A stretch of 64,000 nt of DNA from the NCBI RefSeq assembly GCF_014191495.1, contig NZ_JACHWR010000001.1, positions 930,001 to 994,000 on the forward strand, written 5' to 3'. The notes under the pieces were generated by a model, which saw nothing but the letters and a program-made list of their open reading frames with translations, was not told the origin of the DNA and searched no databases. A program made the position numbers and the translations under genes. Of this stretch, positions 1-8,625 are shown in pieces; the stretch's first letter is position 1; every line of letters begins with the position of its first letter. Source of the DNA: Nocardioides soli. Lineage in GTDB: Bacteria; Actinomycetota; Actinomycetes; Propionibacteriales; Nocardioidaceae.

Positions 1-1
1 G

Positions 2-1903
2 AGCAGCCAGACGTTCCACACCCTCGACGTGCTCCGCCTCGAGGTCGAGCAGCCACCCGCCACCGGCCTGCGGAACCGGATCAAGAACCCCGACGGCGTC
101 GGCGGCGGCTGGGGCTGGATCACCCCCCAGACGAACCAGAACATCGGCGGCCTGGTCGACGGCTCCGGCCCCTACCTGTCGTTCGCCTCGATGGACACGT
201 TCATGCCCGGGGAGTTCGGGTCCGAGCCCATCCCCGCCCGGCCCGGCCAGTGGGTCAACTGGCGCGCCGAGGTCCGGTCCACCAACCGCAGCTACCAGAT
301 CGGCCTCCAGCACCTCAACGCCGACGGGACCGTCGTCGGTGGGTTCATGCTGCTGGCCTCTACCGCCACCGGCGTCCGGTCCGGGTCCGCACACCAGATC
401 ACCGACCCCACCGTCGTCGCCGTCCGCCTCCGCGCCTACCAGGTCGGCGGAGGCGCGCCGCCCTGGGGCTTCTCCTGGCGCAAGGCGATGGTCGCGGTCG
501 AGGACACCAACACCGGCATGACCGGCATGGCCTACACCGAGACCCAGTGGGTCAACATCCTCGGCAAGTCCCACAGCGTCCAGATCGAGCGGTCAGAGCT
601 CAACCTCGGCATCCTCGCCGCGGTCGTCTACGACGCCGACCTCGACCCCGCCCAGGCCGGCGTCCACCTCGGCCAGGGCATCCGCGCCCACGCCCTCGTC
701 GCAGGCTCCTGGGAGCCCCTGCACGTCGGGTCGCTGACCAACGCCCGCGCCGAGTACAACCCCCTGGCCACCGACGTCGACAAGCGCGCCAAGATCACCC
801 TCACCGCCACCGACGCCGCCGGCACCCTGGGCCGGGTCCCGCGCCCCGACGGCGTGGCCACCATCCCCGACCTCATCGGCGTCCTGGAGGGCGCCGGAGT
901 CCCGTGGAACATCAACGGCTCCACCAGCCAGCGGTTCCCCGGACCCACCGTCTCGACCAACCCCGACGCCCGCGCGATCGACCAGGTCGCGATCACCCGC
1001 GACACCGTCCACGGCTACGCCTGGATCTCCCGGGCCGGGGTGCTCACCGCCTGGGACGCCGACCAGCTCCCCACCGGCGTGGCCGCGGTCCTCGACGAGG
1101 ACGACATGACCGCCCTCTCGATCGACTACGACACCGACCGGTGTATCAACATCGTCACGGTCAAGTACCTCCGGCCGGGCGGCGAGGAGGTCACCTACGG
1201 CCCCTACGTCGACCAGGCCAGCCGCGAGCAGTGGGGCGAGCACACCGCCGAGTTCACCGTCCACGGCATCCCCGAGACCGAAGCCAACATGGCCGCGTTC
1301 GCCAACGCCGTGTTCGCCGCCAACGCCACACCCCAGCGGCGCGTCAACACCGTCACCCTCCCGGTCCGCACCCCGGCCGAGCTGCCCAAGACGCTGCTCG
1401 ACCTCTACGACCTCGTCACCGTCCAGAACGCCGACCTCGACCTCGACCAGTCGATGCGGATCACCGGCGTGCGGCACCAGATCGCCACCGACCGATGGTC
1501 GGTCACCCTCGAGTTCGCCGCCCAGGGCGGGGTCGCACCGCCCCAGCAGACCCCATCAGCGGGCCCGACGGTGGCTGCCGGAGCGGGTGAGTGGGTCGCC
1601 GCGGCTCCGACGAACGGGTGGACCGGCGCGGTCTACTACAACGTCGCGGACGGCATGTGCACGGCGATCCTCGACCTGTTCAAGACGGCGTGGGGTGCCG
1701 AGGTCATGGCCCAGCTCCCACCAGGCGCCATCCCCAAACCGGCGTTGCCCGCGGGCATGTACTTCTACGGGCTGTCGCGGGACACCGGCGCGCAGGCGCC
1801 GTTCTGGGTGGGCGTCGGCGGTGACATCGGCTGTGTCTTCGGGTCCGCCGTCACTGGTGGCGGCGGGATCACCGGAACCATCACCTACCCCGTGCGCCGA
1901 TAA
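2..1903 (+). CDS. Phage minor tail (tail-tip/Tal-like) protein, 5' end cut by window edge
   Basis: The reading frame is open from base 2 with no start of its own, so this is the C-terminal 633 residues of a larger protein. Size, position before small distal genes, and the mixture of carbohydrate-binding-like N-terminal part (around TGLRNRIKNPDGVGGGW) with a base-plate-like part match tail-tip proteins that follow the tape measure gene in actinobacterial siphophages. It belongs to prophage 1. It is not closely similar by eye to the tail-tip gene of prophage 2 at 47851. The product would sit at the tail tip and take part in host contact; that role is inferred from family and place. Confidence 0.6.
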   Translation, partial: SSQTFHTLDVLRLEVEQPPATGLRNRIKNPDGVGGGWGWITPQTNQNIGGLVDGSGPYLSFASMDTFMPGEFGSEPIPARPGQWVNWRAEVRSTNRSYQIGLQHLNADGTVVGGFMLLASTATGVRSGSAHQITDPTVVAVRLRAYQVGGGAPPWGFSWRKAMVAVEDTNTGMTGMAYTETQWVNILGKSHSVQIERSELNLGILAAVVYDADLDPAQAGVHLGQGIRAHALVAGSWEPLHVGSLTNARAEYNPLATDVDKRAKITLTATDAAGTLGRVPRPDGVATIPDLIGVLEGAGVPWNINGSTSQRFPGPTVSTNPDARAIDQVAITRDTVHGYAWISRAGVLTAWDADQLPTGVAAVLDEDDMTALSIDYDTDRCINIVTVKYLRPGGEEVTYGPYVDQASREQWGEHTAEFTVHGIPETEANMAAFANAVFAANATPQRRVNTVTLPVRTPAELPKTLLDLYDLVTVQNADLDLDQSMRITGVRHQIATDRWSVTLEFAAQGGVAPPQQTPSAGPTVAAGAGEWVAAAPTNGWTGAVYYNVADGMCTAILDLFKTAWGAEVMAQLPPGAIPKPALPAGMYFYGLSRDTGAQAPFWVGVGGDIGCVFGSAVTGGGGITGTITYPVRR

Positions 1904-1940
1904 GTGCTGCTCACCCCGTCCCCCCGAGAGAGGAACCCGC

Positions 1941-2192
1941 ATGACCTGGTACACCCGCCGCAGCTGGCGAGCCCGATCCGGGTCCGCGTGTTCATCGACG
2001 GCATCCAGATGGGCGACGCGGTCATCATCCCGGCCAGCACCGGTCAGCACCGGTCAGCACTACGCGGTGATCCCGCTCACCGGCCGAGTCCAGGTCTCTG
2101 CCGGGACCCACTACGTGCAGTTCGTCTCCGCCGGTGGGTTCTCCAACGGCGACGACTTCGGGTCCTTCTACGGCGTCGTCACCCCCACCTGA
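1941..2192 (+). CDS. Small phage tail-region protein with two compensating frameshifts
   Basis: ATG at 1941 follows a clear ribosome binding site (gagagagg). Read straight through, the 83-residue product begins MTWYT and ends in a sensible C-terminus from YAVIPLTGRV onward, but its middle is Arg/Ser-rich nonsense. The middle is sensible in the next frame (PPQLASPIRVRVFIDGIQ, then MGDAVIIPASTGQH). The change of frame back is caused by a 10-bp tandem duplication (cggtcagcac twice, about 2040-2060), and the change out needs one missing base near 1956. Net +9 keeps the frame, so a full-length but altered protein is made. Function unknown. Confidence 0.55.
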   Translation: MTWYTRRSWRARSGSACSSTASRWATRSSSRPAPVSTGQHYAVIPLTGRVQVSAGTHYVQFVSAGGFSNGDDFGSFYGVVTPT

Positions 2193-2194
2193 CC

Positions 2195-2914
2195 ATGACC
2201 GCCACCGTCGCCGAGACCGCCACCCTCGCCTGGGGCTACACCATGGCCGACGTGGACAGGCTCGCCCGCTTTACGGCACGCATCCGCAACACCTCGCTCG
2301 TCGGCTTCGATGAGCGCTACGAGACGGCCTGGCTCGCAATCATCGAGCGCCTGTACGACGGCCCGGAGATGCCCACCAGCGAAGACCTCATCCAGGTCGG
2401 CAAGGGCGCCATCCGCGACGAGGTCAACGCGCTGCTCCATCACCGCGGCATCAACAACTACACCTACCAGGACACGCCGAACTCCTGGAAGTACTGGAGC
2501 GTCATCTCAGCCGCCGACGAAGACTTCACAGGCCGACTCGTCGAGCGCCTCGCGCTCCCACAGGTGCTCGCCCTGCTCACCCCTGGCGAGTACGAGGCCA
2601 TCGCCGCCCTAGCCGCCAACGGCACCCAGGCTGCTGCTGCCGCTGCGGTCGGGATCAAGCCGTCGGCGTTCACCGCCCGTATCGCTCGGGCGCGCCAGCG
2701 GATCATTGAGGCGTGGTTCGAGCACGAGACCCCGCGAAAGTCGACCACGAAGGGCAACGACATCGCGTGTAGCGCCGGACACCCGCGGGCCACTCACAGC
2801 ACGAAAGACAGCCTCGGCCACTGGGATTGCCGCACCTGCCGTCGGAGACGAGACCTAGCGGGCTACCACCGCCGCAAGCCGCTGGCCAAGACGTCTGCCG
2901 CCGCCCTGGACTAG
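2195..2914 (+). CDS. Sigma-70-like/HTH phage regulator with C-terminal Cys motif
   Basis: The 239-residue protein has a helical N-terminal part (GFDERYETAWLAIIERL, like sigma region 2) and a region-4-like helix-turn-helix around residues 135-175 (LTPGEYEAIAALAANGTQ followed by AAVGIKPSAFTARIARAR). The C-terminus carries a CxxC pair (WDCRTCRRRRD) that could bind zinc. This arrangement resembles small sigma-like regulators at the right ends of actinobacterial prophages. ATG at 2195 is 3 bp after the previous stop; MADVDR at about 2243 is an alternative start. It probably drives phage or host promoters; no target can be read from the sequence. Confidence 0.5.
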   Translation: MTATVAETATLAWGYTMADVDRLARFTARIRNTSLVGFDERYETAWLAIIERLYDGPEMPTSEDLIQVGKGAIRDEVNALLHHRGINNYTYQDTPNSWKYWSVISAADEDFTGRLVERLALPQVLALLTPGEYEAIAALAANGTQAAAAAAVGIKPSAFTARIARARQRIIEAWFEHETPRKSTTKGNDIACSAGHPRATHSTKDSLGHWDCRTCRRRRDLAGYHRRKPLAKTSAAALD

Positions 2915-3022
2915 CCGGCCCGCGCCACTGGTCGGCGTTTCATGGGATCCCATGAGGTGCTGGTCGGCGTACAGCCCACGCTCAGCGCACGCGTTTGCGC
3001 AGGTCAGAACCGGCGTACACCA

Positions 3023-3054
3023 AGAACGCCCCCGGCCGAAGCCAGGGGCGTTCT
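3023..3054. terminator. Hairpin between convergent genes
   Basis: AGAACGCCCC (3023-3032) and GGGGCGTTCT (3045-3054) form a perfect 10-bp stem with a 12-nt loop. It sits in the 186-bp gap between the end of the plus-strand regulator (2914) and the end of the minus-strand gene (3101), where a bidirectional terminator is expected. There is no U-run. The rest of the gap shows no gene. Confidence 0.6.
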
Positions 3055-3100
3055 GGTGAGGTGACCAAGGGGTGTACACACTGCGTACCCCCTCTCTCGG

Positions 3101-3664
3101 TCAGCGCGTCGCGTAGGCCAGCCCGAGCTTGCCCTCCACCGCTGTGCCACACGTCAGGTCCCGCCACAGCTGCTCCAGCGGGCCATGCAGCCTGTCCAAC
3201 GGCTGGCGCTCGTCAAGCTCGACCACCCAGCGGTCGCCCTCGTCGAATCGCCTGAGCAGCCCGGCGTGACGTGCCCCCGGCGGCGGACACTGCCCCACGC
3301 AGGTGCACTCCGGCAGCGGGGCATCGGGGTTCTGGAAGCGCCACCCCAGCGAGACGCAGGACTCCTCGCGCGGGTCCAAGCACCACGGCATCACCGACCA
3401 CCGCACGTCCACGTCACCCCGGTCCTCCAGCAGCCGCAGGTAGCGCTGCGTCTCGGCACACGCGGCCCGGAGCGCGTCCTCCCTGACCCCATAGTGTCCG
3501 TCGACGCCGGCCTGCACGTGCCGGTACGTCTGACCGCACCCGGCGCAACGCAAGGCGTCCCGATACAGCCAGACGTACCCGCGCCCATGATCTCGCGCCT
3601 TCGCACTTCGGGCCGTCCCGCACGCCAGGCACATCGCCACCACCTCGACGATCTGCACGCTCAT
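3101..3664 (-). CDS. Cys-rich hypothetical phage protein
   Basis: 187 residues with an N-terminal zinc-ribbon-like pattern (CLACG near residue 12 and CAGCGQ near residue 40), followed by further cysteines (PECTCVGQC). The start overlaps the upstream gene's stop by 4 bp, so the two minus-strand genes form one unit. No family recognised; metal binding is inferred from cysteine spacing. Confidence 0.55.
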   Translation of the reverse strand: MSVQIVEVVAMCLACGTARSAKARDHGRGYVWLYRDALRCAGCGQTYRHVQAGVDGHYGVREDALRAACAETQRYLRLLEDRGDVDVRWSVMPWCLDPREESCVSLGWRFQNPDAPLPECTCVGQCPPPGARHAGLLRRFDEGDRWVVELDERQPLDRLHGPLEQLWRDLTCGTAVEGKLGLAYATR

Positions 3665-3954
3665 GCCTGGGCCTCCAGACGCGCGATGACGCTAGGACGG
3701 CAGTTCGGGCAGACGTCAGCGGTGTCTGCCGCCGTCCGGATGCGAATCACTGCCCTCGGCTTCGGCCAGGCCCAGCGCCCGCAGAATGCGAGGTACTGCA
3801 CCCCCATTTCACGGGCAACCGTGATACGTCCCACCGGCGCAGAGTGCAGCCAGGCGTCCGGCTCGACCATGTTGTCGGCGCCGGCAATATGGTCGGTGGT
3901 CTGCGGCTGCGCGGGCTTCCCCACCCGCGAGCCGCCCTGAGATGATTCGGTCAC
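3661..3954 (-). CDS. Hypothetical phage protein, operon partner of the Cys-rich gene
   Basis: GTG at 3954 is chosen because AAGGAGG lies 7 nt upstream; the reading frame is open further 5' to 4071 but without a binding site. The 97-residue product has a CPNC motif near its end (DVCPNCRPSVI), possibly half of a metal site. It is read away from the excisionase-like gene, with about 130 bp of regulatory DNA between them. Function unknown. Confidence 0.5.
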   Translation of the reverse strand: MTESSQGGSRVGKPAQPQTTDHIAGADNMVEPDAWLHSAPVGRITVAREMGVQYLAFCGRWAWPKPRAVIRIRTAADTADVCPNCRPSVIARLEAQA

Positions 3955-4021
3955 GATGTTGCCTCCTTGGAAGGCGATGTCGAGGCCCTCGGCTGGTGTT
4001 CCCGCACCACCGGGGGCCGCT

Positions 4022-4071
4022 CTTGCATGTTGACAAATCGAGACGCTACTACCGCCCTTGCAGTTTGACAA
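4022..4071. promoter_or_regulatory. Direct repeats CTTGCAnnTTGACAA upstream of the excisionase-like gene
   Basis: Two 15-bp copies lie at 4022-4036 (cttgcatgttgacaa) and 4057-4071 (cttgcagtttgacaa), differing at two central bases and spaced 35 bp start to start. The second copy abuts a -10-like TAGGAT (4073-4078). Repeated sites next to an excisionase-like gene and near an attachment site are typical of Xis binding and autoregulation. The sites also face the divergent minus-strand gene at 3954. Confidence 0.5.
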
Positions 4072-4085
4072 GTAGGATGGCGCTC

Positions 4086-4268
4086 ATGCCTGAACACCTG
4101 ATGGGCGCGACCGAGATCGCGGAGTTGCTGGGCGTCACCAGACAGCGCGTGCAGCAGCTCGCCAAGACCGCCGGCTTCCCGGCGCCCTACGACGTCCTCA
4201 CAATGGGAGCCGTCTGGCTCAAGGCCGACATCGAGCGCTGGGCGCGGGAGACGGGTCGGATCGAGTAG
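4086..4268 (+). CDS. Excisionase-like HTH protein (MerR/AlpA type)
   Basis: The 60-residue protein is a single winged-helix unit: MGATEIAELLGVTRQRVQQL, then FPAP and a WLKADIERWAR wing/helix, the standard AlpA/Xis layout. ATG at 4086 lies 7 nt after TAGGAT, so it is probably translated from a leaderless transcript. Position about 120 bp from the tadA junction suggests it controls excision of prophage 1. A general transcription regulator is the alternative. Confidence 0.65.
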   Translation: MPEHLMGATEIAELLGVTRQRVQQLAKTAGFPAPYDVLTMGAVWLKADIERWARETGRIE

Positions 4269-4339
4269 GGCGGTCCGCAGACAGTCCGCAGGACACTCAC
4301 CAACTGCCGTCAACCACAGTCACTCCCCATGCACCATCG

Positions 4340-5152
4340 ATGCAGGTCAGAGCGGCGTTTGTGGCCAGATCACGCTGGACGGAGCCCCTGCGTGCGGTCA
4401 ACATCCGCAAGTTCGTGGTCCGCGCCGGCCGGCTCGGCGAGCTGGTCGAGCTGGGCAGCCTGACCCCCACCGCGGCGACGTTCCTCGAGGCGTCGGTGCG
4501 CGCCGGCCTCAACATCATCACCACCGGAGGAACGCAGGCCGGCAAGACGACCATGCTCAACTGCCTGGCGGCCGCGATCCCCGGCGGCGACCGGGTGGTG
4601 TCGGCCGAGGAGGTGTTCGAGCTGCGCTTCCCCCACCCCGACTGGGTCGCCCTGCAGACCCGGCAGTCCGGCCTGGAGGGCACCGGGGAGATCCGGCTGC
4701 GCGACCTGGTCAAGGAGAGCCTGCGGATGCGGCCGAGCCGGATCATCGTCGGCGAGGTCCGGGCCGAGGAGTGCCTCGACCTGCTGCTCGCGCTCAACGC
4801 CGGGCTGCCGGGCATGTGCACGATCCACGCCAACAGCGCCCGCGAGGCGCTGGTCAAGATGTGCACCTTGCCGCTGCTGGCCGGCGAGAACATCTCGGCC
4901 CGGTTCGTGGTGCCCACCGTCGCCGCGTCCGTCGACCTGGTCGTGCACCTGGGCGTCGACGAGCGCGGCGTACGCCGGGTCGACGAGATCGTCGGGGTGC
5001 CGGGCCGGGTGGAGCAGCACGTGATCGAGACCGAGACGGTCTTCGAGCGCCGCGGCGGCGAGCTGCGGCGTACCGGCGGGCTGCCTCCCCATCTGGAGCG
5101 GTACGAGCGGGCCGGCATCGACCTGCACCGGATCCTGGCCGGCGCGTCCTGA
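4340..5152 (+). pseudogene. tadA: TadA/CpaF secretion ATPase, C-terminal part cut off by prophage 1
   Basis: The visible 270 residues hold the ATPase core of the Flp/Tad pilus motor: Walker A GGTQAGKTT (63-71), Walker B RIIVGEVR (134-141) and the GLPGMCTIHAN motif. Full-length CpaF/TadA proteins have roughly 150 or more further N-terminal residues. Residues before about 20 are not TadA-like, so the ATG at 4340 is phage or junction sequence. It overlaps tadB by one base, showing the ancestral operon. As it stands the protein lacks its N-terminal domain and is probably inactive unless prophage 1 excises. Confidence 0.85.
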
Positions 5153-6003
5153 TGGGCGCGCTCGTCGGCCTCGGGGTGGGCATCGGCCTGCTGCTGGTCT
5201 GGAGTGCATTCTTCCTGCCGCGGCGCGGCCCCACCGCGCCCCGCGCCCGGCGGACCACCGACCTGCTGGCGCGCGCCGGGCTCGGCCAGGTGTCGGCGAC
5301 CGGGTTCGTGCTGCTCTGCGCCGCGTGCGGGGTGGGCACGACCCTGGTGATGCAGGTCGTCTCCGGCACGCCGCCGGTGGCGCTCGCCTTCGGCGCGATG
5401 GGCGGCTGCCTGCCGGTCGCCGTGGTGTCCGGCCGCGCCCGGCGGCGCCAGCGCGAGCTCGCCGAGGTCTGGCCGGAGGCCGTCGACAACCTGACGTCGG
5501 CCGTGCGCGCGGGCATGTCGCTGCCCGACGCCCTGGCCGGGCTGGCGGTGCGCGGCCCGGTGCCGCTGCGGGCCGCCTTCGACCAGTTCGCGCTCGACTA
5601 CCAGGTGACCGGCCGGTTCGGGGAGTCGCTCGACCGGCTCAAGGAGCGGCTCGCCGATCCCGTCGGCGACCGTGTCGTCGAGGGCCTCCGGGTCGCGCGC
5701 GAGGTCGGCGGCGGCGAGCTCGGCCGACTGCTGCGCAACCTCTCGACGTACCTGCGCGAGGACCTGCGCACCCGCTCCGAGATGGAGTCGCGCCAGGCCT
5801 GGACGGTCAACGGCGCCCGGCTGGCCGTCGCGTCGCCGTGGCTGGTGCTGCTGCTGATGTCGCTCCAGCACGACGTGATCCGGCGCTACGCGTCGCCGGT
5901 CGGCGTGGTGGTCCTCGTGGTGGGCGCCGGCATCTGCCTGGTGGCCTACCGGCTGATGATGCGGATCGGCCGACTGCCCGTCGAGCGACGGATCCTGTCG
6001 TGA
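5152..6003 (+). CDS. tadB: Tad pilus inner-membrane platform protein TadB
   Basis: 283 residues with a T2SSF domain: N-terminal membrane segment (LVGLGVGIGLLLVWSAFFL), a second pair of segments near 45-85, a soluble helical part (ELAEVWPEAVDNLTSAVRAG), and C-terminal membrane segments after 220. TadB forms the platform on which the TadA ATPase works. ATG overlaps the tadA stop, and its own end overlaps tadC by 4 bp. Intact. Confidence 0.85.
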   Translation: MGALVGLGVGIGLLLVWSAFFLPRRGPTAPRARRTTDLLARAGLGQVSATGFVLLCAACGVGTTLVMQVVSGTPPVALAFGAMGGCLPVAVVSGRARRRQRELAEVWPEAVDNLTSAVRAGMSLPDALAGLAVRGPVPLRAAFDQFALDYQVTGRFGESLDRLKERLADPVGDRVVEGLRVAREVGGGELGRLLRNLSTYLREDLRTRSEMESRQAWTVNGARLAVASPWLVLLLMSLQHDVIRRYASPVGVVVLVVGAGICLVAYRLMMRIGRLPVERRILS

Positions 6004-6935
6004 CACCGGCCTGGTGGGGAGCCCTGCTCGGCGCGACCGCCGCCGGCGGGCTGCTGCTCGTCGCGGTCCGGGTCCGCGCCATCCGGCGCCCGCAGCTCGC
6101 GCACCGGGTGCTGCCCTACCTCCGCGACCTGCCCTCGCTCGACGGCGCCGGCGACCGGCCCGGACCCACGCCCGTGCCGGCCGCGGTCGGCGTCTTCGGC
6201 CCGCCCCTGCGCTCGGCGGCCGACGCGGTCGAGCGGGTACTCGGCGGTGCCACCGCCGTCGAACGCCGGCTGGCCCGGGCCGGCATCGACCGGTCGGTGC
6301 ACGAGTTCCGGGTCGAGCAGGTCGTGTGGGGGCTGGTCGCCTTCGCGGCGACGGCGGCCCTCGCGCTGCTGCGCACCCTCACCGACCCCGGCAGCCTGCT
6401 GCTGTGGGTGGTCGCGTGCGCGATCGCGTTCGTGGCGGGGGTGCTCGCCCGCGACAGCCACCTGACTGGCCAGGTGCGCAGCCGCGAGCGGCGAATGCTC
6501 GCCGAGTTCCCGGCCGTCGCCGAGCTGTTGGCCCTCGCGGTCGCCGCCGGCGAGAGCCCGGTGATGGCGCTCGACCGCGTCGTACGACGCAGCGGCGGCG
6601 AGCTGTCCCGCGAGCTGGGCCGGGTGCTGGCCGCCGTGCGCACCGGCGAGCCGGTCGCGGCGGCCTTCGACGGGCTCGCCGCGCGCAGCGGGCTGCCGGT
6701 CGTCTCGCGCTTCGCCCAGGGTGTCGCGGTCGCCGTCGAGCGCGGCACCCCACTCGCCGATGTGCTGCACGCCCAGGCCGCCGACGTCCGCGAGGCCGGC
6801 CGCCGCGAGCTGATCGAGTCGGCCGCCCGGCGCGAGGTACTGATGATGACGCCCGTCGTCTTCCTGGTGCTGCCGGTGACCGTGATCTTCGCGTTCTGGC
6901 CCGGGGTGGTCGGGCTGTCGCTGACCACCCCCTGA
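6000..6935 (+). CDS. tadC: Tad pilus inner-membrane platform protein TadC
   Basis: 311 residues. N-terminal hydrophobic segment, central membrane pair (LVAFAATAALALL and LLLWVVACAIAFVAGVLA), a T2SSF cytoplasmic domain (EFPAVAELLALAVAAGES) and a C-terminal segment (VVFLVLPVTVIFAFWPGVVGL). GTG at 6000 gives a 4-bp overlap with tadB; the longer open frame upstream is a shadow of tadB. It would pair with TadB in the pilus platform. Intact. Confidence 0.85.
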   Translation: MTPAWWGALLGATAAGGLLLVAVRVRAIRRPQLAHRVLPYLRDLPSLDGAGDRPGPTPVPAAVGVFGPPLRSAADAVERVLGGATAVERRLARAGIDRSVHEFRVEQVVWGLVAFAATAALALLRTLTDPGSLLLWVVACAIAFVAGVLARDSHLTGQVRSRERRMLAEFPAVAELLALAVAAGESPVMALDRVVRRSGGELSRELGRVLAAVRTGEPVAAAFDGLAARSGLPVVSRFAQGVAVAVERGTPLADVLHAQAADVREAGRRELIESAARREVLMMTPVVFLVLPVTVIFAFWPGVVGLSLTTP

Positions 6936-6956
6936 CGTCCCACAAGGAGGAACCCG

Positions 6957-7064
6957 ATGAACGACCTGGTCCTGGCCCTGATGGCCCGGCTCTCCCCACG
7001 CGAGCGCGACGAGCGCGGCGACGTGCCGGGGTGGGTGATGATTTGTGTCGTGAACGGGCCCTGA
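6957..7064 (+). pseudogene. Flp/TadE-like pilin gene, 5' part, interrupted by prophage 2
   Basis: ATG at 6957 follows AAGGAGG. The first 28 codons read as a short basic leader ending ERGDVPGWVM, the cleavage-region style of actinobacterial pilin-like proteins. After codon 28 the frame runs into attL and stops at 7064. Joining bases 6957-7041 to 58910-58995 gives an uninterrupted 56-codon gene with a hydrophobic segment (TAGLVVGITAIAGPA). This is the insertion target of prophage 2. Confidence 0.8.
7034..7041. repeat. attL core of prophage 2 (GGTGATGA)
   Basis: GGTGATGA occurs here and at 58902-58909, and the two flanks diverge on both sides. Short cores like this are normal for large serine integrases. 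Bases 7050-7057 (GTGAACGG) are the inverted complement of 58894-58901 (CCGTTCAC), so the rejoined phage attP carries an 8-bp dyad around the core. Confidence 0.75.
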
Positions 7065-7067
7065 TGC

Positions 7068-8567
7068 CTACCGCTCCCAGACGCCCTTCACCACAACGTC
7101 CGCGCGCGGCCGCCCCGTCCACACCCGCACCGGCCGGATCAAGTCACGCAGCACCTCCCGCCGGTGCTCCACCGGCCGGTCATCCCACGACCCCAGCAGA
7201 TCCTGCGCGATCCCCACCGGATCCGACGGCCCCCGCCGCGCCGACACCGCAGCGTCCTCATGCGCGGCCTGCAACTGATCCCGCTTCTCCACCAGGCCCG
7301 CCACCGTCTTGGCGTAGACCTCCGGCGGCAGCGGCGCCGACGCGTTCGACAGGGCCAGCTGCTGCAGCTCGGCATCGACGCGCGCGACAGCCCGGGCGAG
7401 TCGGTCCGCCTCCGACCTCGAGGCGGTGACGCGGGCCTCGGCAGCCAGGGCGACGTTGCGCCGCTCGTCGACCTCGCCGGCGAGGTCGACGAGCCAGGCG
7501 TAGACCTTGTCCTCGACGTGCGACGCCATCACGTACCCGCCCTTGCACACGGCTGGGCCGATCTCCTTGCCGTTCTGGCACCGGTACTTGGGGACCCGAT
7601 AGGCGCCGAACTGGCCGGCGACCATCGATCCTCCGCACCGACCGCAGCGGATCAACCCGGAGAGCAGGTACTGCGACCGGATCGTCCGGGCCGGCCTCGC
7701 AGCCCTGAGTCGCCGGGCGTCGAGGTATGCCTGCCACAGCTCTTGGTCGATGACGGGCTCGTGGACGCCAGGATGCAGGGTCGGCTCGATCTTCCGGGCC
7801 CGGTCGCCGCCGGCGAGGAAGGACCCGGTCGCGAAGCCGGAGTCGAGGACGCGGCGCAGCGTACGGTCCGACCACGGCCCGGGGTCCTTCTTCCCGTACC
7901 CACCGACGGTCAGGTGGCCATGAGCGTTGAGCCACCGCACCAGCTGGTAGACGGACTCGCCGGCGACGTAGCGGCGGTACATGTCCGCGAGGACGGGGGC
8001 GGTGACCGGATTAGGAACGTGGAGCTTCTTCTCGCGGTCGTAGACGTAGCCGAACCGATCTTTCCCGGTCGGCGGCCGGCCGGCGCGAACCCGTGAAGCG
8101 TGGACCTCCTTCCACACCTCCCCGATGCGCTCGGCCTCGAACGCCTGGAGCTCGGCGAGCATCCCGCGGGCGAGCCGGCCGCTCGAGGTGGTGGTGTCGA
8201 ACTGCTCAGTGGCGGACTCGAGCCGGCCGCCGGCCTCTTCGACGCGGTCGATCGCGACGGCCCACCGGAGCCGGTGGCGTGCCGCGCGGGAGTACTTCCA
8301 GACGACGAGGACGTCGTACTCCCCCGCTTCGATGGCGGCGACGGCCTGGTCGAGGCGGGGCCACCAGGCGGAGCGGGCGCGGGATCCGGACTCGTCGATG
8401 CCTTCGAGCCAGCCGGCGATCTCGTAGCCGCGGGTGGCGGCATAGTCGATGATCGCGGTGCGCTGGACCTCCGGGGAGATCATCCCTTCACGTTCCTGGG
8501 AGACCCGCACGAGCCCGAGCGCCCTCGGTGGGGCTTCGGGGACGACGCGCAGCTGACGCCCGGTCAT
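7068..8567 (-). CDS. int: Large serine integrase
   Basis: 499 residues. N-terminal resolvase domain with the catalytic serine in LVRVS (Ser23), followed by the recombinase domain (GYVYDREKKL onward), a zinc ribbon (CGRCGGSM, then C and C at KYRCQ and AVCKG) and a long coiled coil (SRSEADRLARAVARVDAEL). ATG at 8567 places the resolvase motif at the usual distance; the open frame extends 5' as a shadow. It catalyses attP x attB recombination into the pilin-like gene. The stop is 27 bp from the attL core, the usual phage position. Confidence 0.95.
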   Translation of the reverse strand: MTGRQLRVVPEAPPRALGLVRVSQEREGMISPEVQRTAIIDYAATRGYEIAGWLEGIDESGSRARSAWWPRLDQAVAAIEAGEYDVLVVWKYSRAARHRLRWAVAIDRVEEAGGRLESATEQFDTTTSSGRLARGMLAELQAFEAERIGEVWKEVHASRVRAGRPPTGKDRFGYVYDREKKLHVPNPVTAPVLADMYRRYVAGESVYQLVRWLNAHGHLTVGGYGKKDPGPWSDRTLRRVLDSGFATGSFLAGGDRARKIEPTLHPGVHEPVIDQELWQAYLDARRLRAARPARTIRSQYLLSGLIRCGRCGGSMVAGQFGAYRVPKYRCQNGKEIGPAVCKGGYVMASHVEDKVYAWLVDLAGEVDERRNVALAAEARVTASRSEADRLARAVARVDAELQQLALSNASAPLPPEVYAKTVAGLVEKRDQLQAAHEDAAVSARRGPSDPVGIAQDLLGSWDDRPVEHRREVLRDLIRPVRVWTGRPRADVVVKGVWER

Positions 8568-8625
8568 TGCAGCGACGACGACCCGGCTACGGCGGATCGG
8601 TCCGCCACCCAACCCCGCGACCGAC

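Larger units (their letters stand above)
1..4391. mobile_element. Prophage 1, right-hand end (left end outside the window)
   Basis: Phage tail-tip, sigma-like and excisionase-like genes run from the window edge to about 4.3 kb and stop where a truncated tadA gene begins. The sequence from about 4395 onward codes for TadA in the normal way (residues around VNIRKF), while the N-terminal half of TadA is missing and replaced by unrelated DNA. The junction (attR) therefore lies between about 4330 and 4400. The integrase and the other attachment site are not in the window, so the exact core cannot be defined here. Confidence 0.75.

Noticed and set aside
4297-6006. A 569-codon minus-strand open frame over tadA and tadB
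   Set aside because: TadA and TadB motifs are on the plus strand with correct overlaps; the antisense product is His/Arg-rich noise.
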